Below the pieces are notes generated by a model. The model had not been told where the DNA came from. It worked only from the letters and a program-made list of their open reading frames with translations, and did no database searches. The position numbers were made by a program, and so were the translations under genes. Shown piece after piece: positions 17,820 through 26,886 of a DNA stretch of 64,000 nt; within the stretch, counting starts at the first letter, position 1, and each line of letters starts with the position of its first letter. This DNA is from Bacteroidales bacterium (GTDB lineage: Bacteria; Bacteroidota; Bacteroidia; Bacteroidales; Rikenellaceae), in assembly GCA_910575495.1 (NCBI GenBank), contig CAJTFS010000006.1:60404-124403 (forward strand), in the 5' to 3' direction.

Positions 17820-18085
17820 GAGCTAAGAATTCACAATTCAAAATTCATCATGATGAATCAACCGTGTCGTTCATCATGAGGTTTCTTATGCAGGTTGCCG
17901 GATCGGAGCCCTGCTGCGCGGGGAGCTTAAGGTTTTGGGGGCTTGGTGTTGGGCCCGTATGGTTTCGGGGTGTGCCCGCTTGAAGAAGATTCTTCGCTTC
18001 ATACAAAAGATCCTTCGCTGCGCTCAGGATGACGAACTGGGGCGAGAAAATGTTTTAACCGGACGATTTCTGCGCGTGATTTGTC

Positions 18086-18235
18086 GAAAACGTTCGCTGT
18101 CGCGCAGGTTTTCTCGCCTCGGCATAGCCCGAACAAGTTCGGCTCTGCTCTCGGCTTAACGAAAACGTTCGCTGTCGCGCAGGTTTTCTCGCCTCGGCAA
18201 ATCTCAAGCACGGCTTGGCTCTGCGCTCGGCTTGA
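18086..18235. repeat. Two tandem 75-bp repeats
   Basis: Two adjacent 75-base copies (18086-18160 and 18161-18235). The first 39 bases, beginning GAAAACGTTCGCTGTCGCGC and ending CTCGCCTCGGCA, are identical; the remaining 36 are diverged (for example GGCTTAAC against GGCTTGAC). A third, more diverged copy lies at 34427-34499. No open frame of gene quality accompanies them. The flanking DNA, 17822-18085, holds only an AATTCACAATTC-type simple repeat and a dispersed repeat at 17988-18033. Confidence 0.7.
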
Positions 18236-18275
18236 CCAAGACCTTTGTCACCGAAGCCCCTGTTGCTAAAACGAG

Positions 18276-18303
18276 GGAAGCCGGCCCCGAAGGGTCGGCT
18301 TCC
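18276..18303 (-). terminator. Probable terminator of the susCD unit
   Basis: GGAAGCCGGCCC and GGGTCGGCTTCC form a 12-bp stem (one G-T pair) with a four-base loop. On the minus strand it is followed by CCTCGTTTTAG. It lies about 95 bases beyond the susD stop. Confidence 0.5.
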
Positions 18304-18397
18304 GAAAAAGGAGTTGCATCCGTTCGATGCCGGGATTGCGGCGGCGGACTTGCGCCCGGGGAGCGGGCTCCCTTTCCGCCGTTGCCCGGAGCACCGG

Positions 18398-20158
18398 TTA
18401 ATAGCCCGGGTTCTGATCGGCCTCGGACATGGCAGCATTGGCGTCGATGGCTGCCTGCGGGATGGGCCACAGGAGCTTCTCGCCGATCGTCGCCGCAGCA
18501 TTGCCTTTGAGCTGCGGGTTGTAGAGGTCGTTGTACTCCACGAGCTTGCCCGTGCGGCGGAGGTCCATGCGGCGGTAGCCGTTGCCGAACATCTCGCAGG
18601 CCGATTCCTTCAGAATCTTGTCGATGTCGATCGAGGTCTCGTCCGAGAGACCGGCACGCTTGCGCACCGAGTTCAGACGGGCCAGTGCCTTGTCGGACTG
18701 GTTGTCTTTGAGATAGGCCTCGGCAGCCACGAAGAAGATTTCGGGCAGCGTGATGACATGCAGGTCGCGCAGGCTGTGGCCGGCGTCGTAGTTGCGGTTG
18801 GCGGCCGTGCAGTCGTCGAACTTGCGGCAGGGTGTCGTCGACCACGATTTGAGATGCGTGTCGGGATGGTTGAAGTCGTAGGTCGGCGTGATTTTGTAAT
18901 CGGCCCACGTGTCCATGATCGAAGTCTTTTCGTCCTGACGGATCACGAAAGTCTGGGTACGGTTGGCCGCATCCTCGGCACGCCATGCGGCGATCGAAGC
19001 GTCGTCGCTCTCCCACCAGGCGGGATAGTAGACGCCCACGGGTTTGCCGTCGGCCTTTTCGCCGTTGTCATAGAATGCGTAGTAGTCGCCCAAGGCCTTG
19101 CCGTCGCTGTCTTTGAACATCGTCAGGCTGGGGTCCCATACTTTCGTTACCAGCATCACCGGCATGAAGGTGGCGAAGTAGCGCTTGTCTTCCTTCGTGA
19201 AGTTCTTCAGTGCGTGGAGCGTGGGGATGAAAGAGGAACTGCCGTTCTTCATGCCCTCTTCCTTGCCGCCGTAGTAGTTGGAGAAGAAGCTCTGCCAGCG
19301 GTTGCCGGCCTGCTGGTCGTGGACCGAAGAGCTGTTCGAGTACTCGACGTCGAAGATGAACTCGGCATCGTCGTCGCCCGAATGGTCGGCTTTCCACAGA
19401 TCGGCGAATTCGGCGGTGAGTTCACGGCCGTTGATCACCAGGTCGGCCTGTTCGGCGGCTTTCTTGAAGTAGGCGGGCTCGTTGAGGTCCCAGGCAGCCG
19501 AGAGGTAGGTCTTGGCCAGGAGGGCGCGGGCGGCTTCGATGCTGGCTTCGCCGCCGCCCTTGGTGGCGGTCGATGCGGCGAGCTTGTTGTTGTCGATGAC
19601 TCCGGTGAGCTCCGCGATGATGTAGTCGTAGACCTCGGCGGCCGTAGCGCGCGGATACCCCGTTACGGAGTTGGCAGCGTACTCCTTGACTATAGGAACA
19701 CCTCCGAAGTTGTTGACCATCAGGTAGTAGTAGAATGCGGCAACGAAGCGGCCCTCGTCGATGGCCTTGGTCTTTGCGTCGGCCGATACGTTGGCGTCGG
19801 CAGCATAGAACTTGATGGCATAGGCTGCGCGGATACCGTCGTAGCAGGCATTGTAGAAGCTCTTGACCGTGCCGTTTTCAGGCGTGAAGGCATCCCAGCG
19901 GTGCAATGCGGTGTTGCACTGCTGGCGTCCGTTGCAATAGAGGTCGGTTCCGGCATTGAAGTAGGCCGTGACGTCGGTGCTGTTGAAGATGGCGTCCAGC
20001 GTGCCGTAGGCGTCGTAGACCAGCGACTGGAAGCCGGCGGGCGTCGAGAAGTACTCCTTGTCGGTGACGGCACCCTTGTTCTCCGCCGTCAGGAAGTCCT
20101 CACAGCTTGTGAGCGACACCATGCCGAGCAGAGCGACTGCATATAATAATTTTTTCAT
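18398..20158 (-). CDS. RagB/SusD family nutrient-uptake outer-membrane lipoprotein
   Basis: 586 aa. A lipoprotein signal (MKKLLYAVALLGMVSLTSCEDF; Cys near residue 19) leads into a SusD fold: an N-terminal ENKGAVTDKEYFSTPAGFQSLVYDAYG block, TPR-like helices with SIEAARALLAKTYLSAAWDLNEPAYFKKA around residue 200, and the C-terminal signature LPEIFFVAAEAYLKDNQSDKALARLNSVRKRAGL near 490. SusD-like proteins cap the SusC channel and bind the oligosaccharide or peptide at the surface. It lies 26 bases after susC in the same transcript. No glycoside hydrolase or sensor adjoins it, so the ligand cannot be named. Confidence 0.93.
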   Translation of the reverse strand: MKKLLYAVALLGMVSLTSCEDFLTAENKGAVTDKEYFSTPAGFQSLVYDAYGTLDAIFNSTDVTAYFNAGTDLYCNGRQQCNTALHRWDAFTPENGTVKSFYNACYDGIRAAYAIKFYAADANVSADAKTKAIDEGRFVAAFYYYLMVNNFGGVPIVKEYAANSVTGYPRATAAEVYDYIIAELTGVIDNNKLAASTATKGGGEASIEAARALLAKTYLSAAWDLNEPAYFKKAAEQADLVINGRELTAEFADLWKADHSGDDDAEFIFDVEYSNSSSVHDQQAGNRWQSFFSNYYGGKEEGMKNGSSSFIPTLHALKNFTKEDKRYFATFMPVMLVTKVWDPSLTMFKDSDGKALGDYYAFYDNGEKADGKPVGVYYPAWWESDDASIAAWRAEDAANRTQTFVIRQDEKTSIMDTWADYKITPTYDFNHPDTHLKSWSTTPCRKFDDCTAANRNYDAGHSLRDLHVITLPEIFFVAAEAYLKDNQSDKALARLNSVRKRAGLSDETSIDIDKILKESACEMFGNGYRRMDLRRTGKLVEYNDLYNPQLKGNAAATIGEKLLWPIPQAAIDANAAMSEADQNPGY

Positions 20159-20184
20159 ATTCTAAGATTCTTGTTCGTTGACGA

Positions 20185-23100
20185 TTAGAACTTCAGGTTG
20201 GCGCCGATCTGGTAGGTCACCGAGGCGGGACCGCCGTTGACCAGCGTAGCGCTCGCCCATTCGGGGTCGAAGCCCTCGTAATCGGTCCAGCAGAAAGGAT
20301 TCAGCACGTTGACGTAGAGACGCAGCTGCTTGATGTGGGCCTTCTGCATCCAGCGCTTCGGGAAGGTGTAGCCCAGGCAGATGTTCTTCACCTTCACGAA
20401 CGAAGTGTCGTGATACTGGTAGCCTTCGCCCTTGGCGCTGCCCTTCGAACCGTACCAGCCGCCGCCCGAGGTGCTGGAGTTGTTGGGGTAGGGGTATTTG
20501 CCGGGTTTGGCCTCGGTGAGGGTGACGATGTCGCCCGTGGCGGGGTCGAGAACCGGCGTGCCGGCAGGGATGTAGTAGTCCATCACGATCTTCTGACGGC
20601 CGCGGTCGTTGTAGTCGGTGTACTGCTCGTGGATGTACGAACGCGACCACTGGCCCTGCTTGGTGTAGATCGTGAAGCCGAAGTCGAAGCCGTAGAACGC
20701 CATCGACGAGGTGATGCTGCCCATCCACTTGGGATCCTTGCAGCCGTAGATCTGCTTGTCTTCGTCGCTGATCTTGCCGTCGTTGTTCCAGTCGTGTACG
20801 CCCATCGTACCTTCGTAGAGACCGAATTTCTCGTAAGCCTCCTTGAGGGTGTAGTGGACGTCGCCGTCCTTGGTGTGCATCGTCACGCCGTCGGCCGTCA
20901 CGACATCGGTGTGCTTGTAGTCGCGCAACACGTTGAGGCGCTCGCCGAGGAACCAGTTGTTGGCCACGTCGTCACCGTTGGGCAGCTCCTTGATCTTGCT
21001 CCAGTTGCGCGAGAAGTTGACGCCCAGGTCCCAGGTGAAGTTCTGCAGGCGGAGAACGCCGAAGTTGAAGCCCAGCTCGATACCGGCGTTGCGGACCGAG
21101 CCGATGTTGGTCGTGATGGAGGTCTCGCCGGTCTCGACGGGCACGGTGGCCTTCATGATCTGGCCGTCCGACAGACGGCGGTAGACGTCGGCGGTCAGAC
21201 CCAGGCGGCCGTTGAATGCCGAGAAGTCGACACCGAAGTTGAACTCCTTGATCTCCTCCCACTGCAGGCCGAGGTCGATCAGACCGTTGGGGTAGTAGCC
21301 CTGGAACTCTTCGCCGCCGATGACCACATAGTTGGGACCGGCAGCCGACGACATCGTTACGTAGTCGTTGACGTTGTTGTTACCCGTCACACCGTAGGCT
21401 GCGCGCAGCTTCAGGTTGTCGAGCCACGAAGCGCTCTTCAGGAAGTTCTCCTCCGACATGCGCCATGCCACGGCGGCCGAGGGGAAGAAGCCCCAGCGGT
21501 TGCCTTCGGCGAAACGCGACGAACCGTCGGCACGCATCGTCACCGTAGCCATGTACTTGCCCTTGTAGGAGTAGTTGAGACGTGCGGCTACCGAAACGAG
21601 CGACGATTCGGTGTAGGTCGACGCGATCGACTTGCCGTCGGTGCCGGCCTTGGCCAATGCGTGGTAGGAGAGTTTGTCGTCCGAGATGTTGCGGCCGCTC
21701 ATGGTGTAGGTCTCCTTGTTCGAAGCGTACATCGAGAAGAGACCCATGGCACCGAAGGTGTGGTCGCCCCAGGTCTTGTTGTAGTCGACCTGGTTGTCCC
21801 ACGTCCAGTCGAAGCGGTCGGTGTTGACCACTTTGGCTTCGTTGTACTTCTTTTTCTGGAACCAACTCGAACCCAAGGGGAATTCATCCGTCACGCCTGT
21901 GCCGAAGAAGATGCCCTGGCGGCCGTGGTAGAAGTTGGGCGAGAAGGTCGTCGTGAACTTCAGACCGTCGTAGAGGTTGAAACGCAGGTAGGCGCTGCCG
22001 AATACGTGGAACTTGCGCGTCTGGTTTTCGTAGGCATTGGGCAGGATGAAGTCGATCAGCGGGTTGGGCGTCGAGGTGAACGACACGCCGTTGCCGGGTT
22101 TGCCGGGCATTTCGTAGAGCTTGCCGTTCTCATCCCAGGGCGAGAGGATCGGGGCGAACCAGAAGGCGTTGTTGTAGGGCGAGTAGGCGTTCGAACCGTC
22201 GGTGGTGAAGTCGTCCTGCACGTCGTAGGCCAGGTTGACCGACATGCCGGCCTCCACGACCTTGTTGAGCTTGCTGTCGAACGCACCCTTAATGTTGAAA
22301 CGCTCGTAGTCGTTCTTCTTGAATACGTTCTCCTCGCTCTGATAGCCGAAGCCCAGACGATACGAGGTCGATTCGCTCGAACCCGAAGCGCTGATGTAGT
22401 GGTTCTGCTGGGCGGCGGTGCGCAGCACCTCGTCGGCCCAGTTGAAAGTCTTGTTCTGCATGTAGAGCGGGTAGAGCGGCGAAGTCCGGTGGTCGCCGCC
22501 GACAGCGCCCTGGAATACGATGGTCTCGCGGCCGCCGATGGCGAACTGGGGATGGCCTTCGGGATCGATACCGTCCTTATAGGTCGTCTTGTCGAGCTCG
22601 GTGTAGCGGGCGAAGCGGTAGTCCATCCACTCCTGGGTGTCCATGAAGTCCGGCATGCGTGCGCGCTGGCGGATACCGTAGTAACCGTCGTACGAAACGG
22701 TCACCTGCTGAGCCTTGCTGGCACCCTTGGCACCCTTGGTGGTGATCATCACCACGCCGGCCGAAGCGCGCGAACCGTAGATGGCCGTCGACGACGCGTC
22801 CTTGAGGATGTCGACGCGCTCGATGTCCTCGGGGTTGAGGAAGTCCATCGACGAGCATACGATACCGTCGATGACGTAGAGCGGCGCGGATGCGTTGTTG
22901 ATCGAGGCCTGGCCGCGGATCTGGATGTCGAAGCCTCCGTTGGCGCGGCTGTTGGTCTGCGTGACGCTCACGCCCGGCACGGCGCCCTGAAGGGCATCCT
23001 CCAGACGGGTCGTACCGCGGCCTGCGATCTCGCCGGCAGCGACCGAACCCACCGAACCGGTCAGGTCGGTTTTCTTGCTTATACCGTAACCTACCACCAC

Positions 23101-23421
23101 GACGTCATCCAGCTGCGTGGCGTCTTCATGCAGGACGATGTCGATGCTGGTGCGTCCGGCGACGTTGACCCGCTCGTCCTTCATGCCGATGAACGAAACG
23201 AGCAGCACGTTCTTGGCAGGATCGGGCACGTTGAGTGCGAACTGACCGTTCACGTCGGTACTCGTACCGAGGTTGGTGCCTTCGATAATGACGGAAGCGC
23301 CGATAACGGGCTGTCCGTCAGTACCCTTGACCCCCCCCCTCAGGTTTTGGGCCGATGCGGTGGCCGCAAAGCCCAAGCCTAACGCCAGGGTTAGAACCAG
23401 TTTGAGAGAAAAGTTTTTCAT
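20185..23421 (-). CDS. SusC/RagA family TonB-linked outer-membrane transporter
   Basis: 1078 aa. Order of parts: signal peptide (KLVLTLALGLGFAATASAQ, cleaved near residue 25), CarboxypepD_reg-like domain (GTDGQPVIGASVIIEGTNLG, about 30-105), TonB-box region LDDVVVVGYG, plug (ALQGAVPGVSVTQ; PLYVIDGIVCSS; VDILKDASSTAIYGSRASAG) and a long barrel ending YQIGANLKF. It imports glycan or peptide fragments together with the SusD-like partner downstream. A run of nine C (nine G in the mRNA) at 23331-23339 encodes Arg-Gly-Gly just after the signal peptide and is a candidate slippage site. A full promoter precedes it. Confidence 0.95.
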   Translation of the reverse strand: MKNFSLKLVLTLALGLGFAATASAQNLRGGVKGTDGQPVIGASVIIEGTNLGTSTDVNGQFALNVPDPAKNVLLVSFIGMKDERVNVAGRTSIDIVLHEDATQLDDVVVVGYGISKKTDLTGSVGSVAAGEIAGRGTTRLEDALQGAVPGVSVTQTNSRANGGFDIQIRGQASINNASAPLYVIDGIVCSSMDFLNPEDIERVDILKDASSTAIYGSRASAGVVMITTKGAKGASKAQQVTVSYDGYYGIRQRARMPDFMDTQEWMDYRFARYTELDKTTYKDGIDPEGHPQFAIGGRETIVFQGAVGGDHRTSPLYPLYMQNKTFNWADEVLRTAAQQNHYISASGSSESTSYRLGFGYQSEENVFKKNDYERFNIKGAFDSKLNKVVEAGMSVNLAYDVQDDFTTDGSNAYSPYNNAFWFAPILSPWDENGKLYEMPGKPGNGVSFTSTPNPLIDFILPNAYENQTRKFHVFGSAYLRFNLYDGLKFTTTFSPNFYHGRQGIFFGTGVTDEFPLGSSWFQKKKYNEAKVVNTDRFDWTWDNQVDYNKTWGDHTFGAMGLFSMYASNKETYTMSGRNISDDKLSYHALAKAGTDGKSIASTYTESSLVSVAARLNYSYKGKYMATVTMRADGSSRFAEGNRWGFFPSAAVAWRMSEENFLKSASWLDNLKLRAAYGVTGNNNVNDYVTMSSAAGPNYVVIGGEEFQGYYPNGLIDLGLQWEEIKEFNFGVDFSAFNGRLGLTADVYRRLSDGQIMKATVPVETGETSITTNIGSVRNAGIELGFNFGVLRLQNFTWDLGVNFSRNWSKIKELPNGDDVANNWFLGERLNVLRDYKHTDVVTADGVTMHTKDGDVHYTLKEAYEKFGLYEGTMGVHDWNNDGKISDEDKQIYGCKDPKWMGSITSSMAFYGFDFGFTIYTKQGQWSRSYIHEQYTDYNDRGRQKIVMDYYIPAGTPVLDPATGDIVTLTEAKPGKYPYPNNSSTSGGGWYGSKGSAKGEGYQYHDTSFVKVKNICLGYTFPKRWMQKAHIKQLRLYVNVLNPFCWTDYEGFDPEWASATLVNGGPASVTYQIGANLKF

Positions 23422-23516
23422 TTAAGAAAAATTTGGTTGATAAATTTAGGTTGTGAGAGATTCTCTTGCTGTTCGCCGGCCGGCGGTTTCCGCACCGCTT
23501 TCCGGCAAACGGTACA

Positions 23517-23546
23517 CAAAGATAACCGATTCTTTCATTTGGCAAA
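23517..23546 (-). promoter_or_regulatory. Bacteroidetes-type promoter of susC
   Basis: On the minus strand TTTG (23543-23546), an 18-base spacer and TATCTTTG (23517-23524) match the TTTG/TAnnTTTG pattern. The leader to the ATG at 23421 is about 90 bases. No anti-sigma, ECF sigma or hybrid two-component gene is adjacent. Confidence 0.75.
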
Positions 23547-23891
23547 CAGGGGGTGGCCGAGAAAATGGTCTCCGCGATTATTTTTACTACTTTTTTGAAT
23601 AAAAATCCAACTTTCGGAGTGTGTTATTTAAATTTTTTTTAATCATTCTTTTGTTTTCAATACTGAAAAAAAATGATTTGCGGTGGCATGTATCGTTGTG
23701 CCGGCAGTGCGGAATTCGGAGTTGACCGGGCTTTGCGGCCTGCTTCCTTTCCGAAGGACAGGGTTGCGGAGGGCTTGCACCGTGCCGCTGGGGATCCGGA
23801 CCCTTTGGTTCCGGCGAACAATCCGCGTTTTGCACCGCATTTCGGAGAGGGTGAGGCCAACGTTCGTCGGTTCCGTTACTGGCGACCTGAA

Positions 23892-23931
23892 AGCCGCAAG
23901 CCGCGAACTATAACGTTCGCGGCTTGCGGCT
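23892..23931 (-). terminator. Terminator of the xylose operon
   Basis: A perfect 17-bp stem (AGCCGCAAGCCGCGAAC and its complement) with a six-base loop, 37 bases past the xylE stop. Only TTTC follows on the minus strand, so the T-run is weak, but stem length and position support termination. The AT-rich stretch from about 23575 to 23685 beside it holds no gene. Confidence 0.6.
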
Positions 23932-23968
23932 GATGTGCATTAATAAGGATAGGAGTTGTTTGTGCTTC

Positions 23969-25384
23969 TTATTTTTTCCAGAGTGCGGACATCTCCTCCA
24001 GCGTCTTGCCTTTGGTTTCGGGCACCCAACGCCATACGAAGAGGGCCGATAGCAGCGCCATCAAGGCGTAGATGCAGTAGGTGCCGCCCACGCTCCAGGC
24101 GCTCAGCGAGGGGAACGTCGATGAGACGAGGAAGTTGGAAATCCATTGCGCAGCCACGGCGATGGCCACGGCCTGCGAACGGATGGTGTTGGGGAAGATC
24201 TCGGCGATGAGCACCCAGCAGATCGGGCCCCACGACATCATGAACGACGCGGTGTAGATGATGATGAAGACGAGCGCCGCCACGCCGATCGTGTCGGTGA
24301 ACGAGAGCGCCGCCAGTGCAATCATGCCCACCATCATGCCGGCCGAACCGATGATGAGCAGCGGTTTGCGGCCCAGCTTGTCGACCGTGAAGATGGCCAC
24401 GACCGTGAAGATGATGTTCACGATGCCCATCACCACGGTCTGGATCATCGATGCGTCGCCCGAAGCTCCCATGTTTTCGAAGATGCGCGGTGCGTAGTAG
24501 AGCACCACGTTGATGCCCACGGCCTGCTGGAAGAACGACAGCAGCACGCCGATCGCCACCACCGCAACGCCGTAGGCGAAGATGTGCTCGCGCTGTTCGT
24601 GGACCGTGGCTTTGATTTCGTCCAGAATCGAGCGGGCTTCCGTGGCTCCGTTGATATGGGCCAGCACCGAGTAGGCCTTTTCGTCGCGCCCGCGGAGCGC
24701 CAGAAAACGCGGCGTCTCGGGAATGAAGAAGACCAGCACTCCGAAAAGACCTGCCGGGTAAGCCTCGCTGACGAACATGCGGCGCCAGCCAATGGCGTTC
24801 ATGGTGCTCTGGATCGCTTCGGCCGTATCGCCCAGCGAGTTGCGGATCAGATAGTTGGCGAAGTAGACCACCAGCATGCCGAAGATGATGGCGAACTGGT
24901 TGCACGAGACGAGCGTGCCGCGGATCTTGGCGGGCGAGATTTCGGCTATGTACATCGGGCAGACGGCCGAGGCCAGGCCCACGCCCACGCCGCCCAAGAT
25001 GCGGTAGAAGTTGAATACCAGCAGCAGCGTTTTCGTGGGTGCGCCGTAGGGCAGGATGCCGCTTTCGGGCCACCACGAGCCGAGGGCCGAGATGAAGAAG
25101 AGCGTGGCGGCGATGAGCAGCGAGCGTTTGCGGCCGAAGCGCGAGGCCAGCAAGCCCGAGATCGCGCCGCCGATCACGCAGCCCAGCAGGGCGCTCGACG
25201 CCGTGAATCCGTGCCACCCCGAGGTGTAGAGGTCGCCCAGACCGCTGCGGAAGAAGTTTTCGAGGGCTTTTTCGGCCCCCGACACCACGGCGGTGTCGTA
25301 GCCGAAGAGCAGTCCGCCGATGATCGCCACCAGTACGATGGAGAACAGGTAGATGCGGCTGCCGTGTTCATTGGTCGAAGTCAT
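23969..25384 (-). CDS. xylE: D-xylose:H+ symporter, XylE-type MFS sugar transporter
   Basis: 471 aa, twelve-helix sugar porter. Family signatures: LFGYDTAVVSGAEKAL in helix 1, LASRFGRKRSLL after helix 2, RILGGVGVGLASAVCPMYIAEISPAKIRGTL, PETPRFLALRGRDEKA before the central loop, QQAVGINVVLYYAPRIFE in helix 7 and VPETKGKTLEEM at the C-terminus. These match bacterial XylE and GLUT-type porters. It is the last gene of a regulator-xylB-xylA-xylE operon, 65 bases after xylA, which fixes xylose as the likely substrate. The ATG at 25384 is the one directly ahead of helix 1; the frame upstream overlaps xylA. Confidence 0.92.
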   Translation of the reverse strand: MTSTNEHGSRIYLFSIVLVAIIGGLLFGYDTAVVSGAEKALENFFRSGLGDLYTSGWHGFTASSALLGCVIGGAISGLLASRFGRKRSLLIAATLFFISALGSWWPESGILPYGAPTKTLLLVFNFYRILGGVGVGLASAVCPMYIAEISPAKIRGTLVSCNQFAIIFGMLVVYFANYLIRNSLGDTAEAIQSTMNAIGWRRMFVSEAYPAGLFGVLVFFIPETPRFLALRGRDEKAYSVLAHINGATEARSILDEIKATVHEQREHIFAYGVAVVAIGVLLSFFQQAVGINVVLYYAPRIFENMGASGDASMIQTVVMGIVNIIFTVVAIFTVDKLGRKPLLIIGSAGMMVGMIALAALSFTDTIGVAALVFIIIYTASFMMSWGPICWVLIAEIFPNTIRSQAVAIAVAAQWISNFLVSSTFPSLSAWSVGGTYCIYALMALLSALFVWRWVPETKGKTLEEMSALWKK

Positions 25385-25449
25385 AGGTTGGAAGGTTGGT
25401 TTGAGAAATGCCGGCCGGCGCGTTCGGGCGCCGGCCGGCAGCAGGGGTG

Positions 25450-26760
25450 CTACATATACATGTTCAGGATGGCTTCGTAGAGCTCCTGCTTGCCGCTGTG
25501 CTGCACGGGTTCGTGGGTGCGGGCATAGTCGGCCACCTGCTCCAGCGTCAGCTTGCCTTCTTCGAAAGCCTTGCCTTCGCCCTTGTCGTAGGAGGCGTAG
25601 CGTTCGGCGAGCATCTTCTGGTAGGGCGAGTTGTCCAGCAGGTCGGCCGCGATCAGCAGCGCCCGGGCCATCACGTCCATCGCGGCGATGTGGGCGATGA
25701 AGAGGTCTTCGGGGTCGGTCGAGTTGCGGCGCGTCTTGGCGTCGAAGTTGGTGCCGCCGCCCTGCAGGCCGCCGCCGCGCACGATCACCATCATGGCCTG
25801 CACCATCTCGTAGAGGTCGATGGGGAACTGGTCGGTGTCCCAGCCGTTCTGGTAGTCGCCGCGGTTGGCGTCGATCGAGCCCAGCATGCCGGCGTCGACG
25901 GCGCACTGCAGCTCGTGTTCGAAGGTGTGGCCGGCCAGCGTGGCGTGGTTCACCTCGATGTTGACCTTGAAATCCTTGTCCAGTCCGTGGGCGCGCAGGA
26001 AGCCGATGACCGTCTCGGTGTCGACGTCGTACTGGTGCTTCATGGGCTCCATGGGCTTGGGTTCGATCAGGAAGTTGCCCTTGAAGCCCTTCGAGCGGGC
26101 GTAGTCGCGGGCCATGGTCAGCATTGTTGCCATGTGTTCCTTTTCTCGCTTCATGTCGGTGTTGAGCAGCGACATGTAGCCTTCGCGGCCGCCCCAGAAT
26201 ACGTAGTTTTCACCGCCCAGTTCGATGGTGGCGTCGATGGCGTTCTTGATCTGCAGCATCGCGCGGGCCGCCGTGTCGAAGTCGGGGTTGGTCGAGGCGC
26301 CGTTCATATAGCGGGCATTGCCGAAGACGTTGGCCGTGCCCCACAGCAGCTTGATGCCCGTCTCGGCCTGCTTTTGCTTGGCATAGGCCACGATTTCGCG
26401 CAGGTTCTGTTCGTATTTGACGGGATCGGGGTCCTCGTCCACCAGGTCCACGTCGTGGAAGCAGTAGTATTCGATGCCCATCTTCTGCATGAACTCGAAT
26501 CCGGCGTCCATCTTCGCCTTGGCGCGTTCGATGGGGCAGGCCGACTCGTTCCAGGGGAACGTCTTCGTGCCGCCGCCGAACTGGTCGGCGCCCTCGGCGC
26601 AGAGGGTGTGCCACCACGCCATCGAGAAGCGCAGCCAATCTTTCATCTTGCGGCCCTTGACCGTGCGTTCGGGTTCGTAGTAGCGGAATGCCATCGGGTT
26701 TTTCGAGGACGCGCCTTCGAATGCGATCTTGCCCACGGTCGGGAAATAGGTTTTTGCCAT
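25450..26760 (-). CDS. xylA: Xylose isomerase
   Basis: 436 aa, class II length. Converts D-xylose to D-xylulose in the cytoplasm with two divalent metals. Visible active-site parts: FAMAWWHTL-type segment (here [21 protein letters not shown] near residue 47), catalytic His in [15 protein letters not shown] near 100, [11 protein letters not shown] near 185, [13 protein letters not shown] near 232, [15 protein letters not shown] near 268 and [17 protein letters not shown] near 296, which supply the metal ligands. It lies between xylB (126 bases upstream) and xylE. Confidence 0.97.
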   Translation of the reverse strand: MAKTYFPTVGKIAFEGASSKNPMAFRYYEPERTVKGRKMKDWLRFSMAWWHTLCAEGADQFGGGTKTFPWNESACPIERAKAKMDAGFEFMQKMGIEYYCFHDVDLVDEDPDPVKYEQNLREIVAYAKQKQAETGIKLLWGTANVFGNARYMNGASTNPDFDTAARAMLQIKNAIDATIELGGENYVFWGGREGYMSLLNTDMKREKEHMATMLTMARDYARSKGFKGNFLIEPKPMEPMKHQYDVDTETVIGFLRAHGLDKDFKVNIEVNHATLAGHTFEHELQCAVDAGMLGSIDANRGDYQNGWDTDQFPIDLYEMVQAMMVIVRGGGLQGGGTNFDAKTRRNSTDPEDLFIAHIAAMDVMARALLIAADLLDNSPYQKMLAERYASYDKGEGKAFEEGKLTLEQVADYARTHEPVQHSGKQELYEAILNMYM

Positions 26761-26830
26761 TGTCGTTAGGTTTTTGGTTTATATTATTATGCTTTTGTTC
26801 TGTTTTTTGCGGACGCAGCCTGCGCGAGGC

Positions 26831-26866
26831 ACGTTGCGGGCCTCCGCAGGGGGAGGCTGCGGCCCG
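26831..26866. repeat. 36-base repeat in the xylB-xylA gap
   Basis: A segment containing GTTGCGG and then GGGGGAGGCTGCGGCCCG recurs with identical spacing at 29414-29449, upstream of the same operon. The 18-base part is identical in both. The gap around it is GC-rich and can form several hairpins on the minus-strand transcript. Confidence 0.6.
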
Positions 26867-26886
26867 CGCGGCTCACAGAGCCGCAT

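Noticed and set aside
18086..18235. CRISPR array
   Set aside because: Only two 75-bp units with no unique spacers and no cas genes anywhere in the window.
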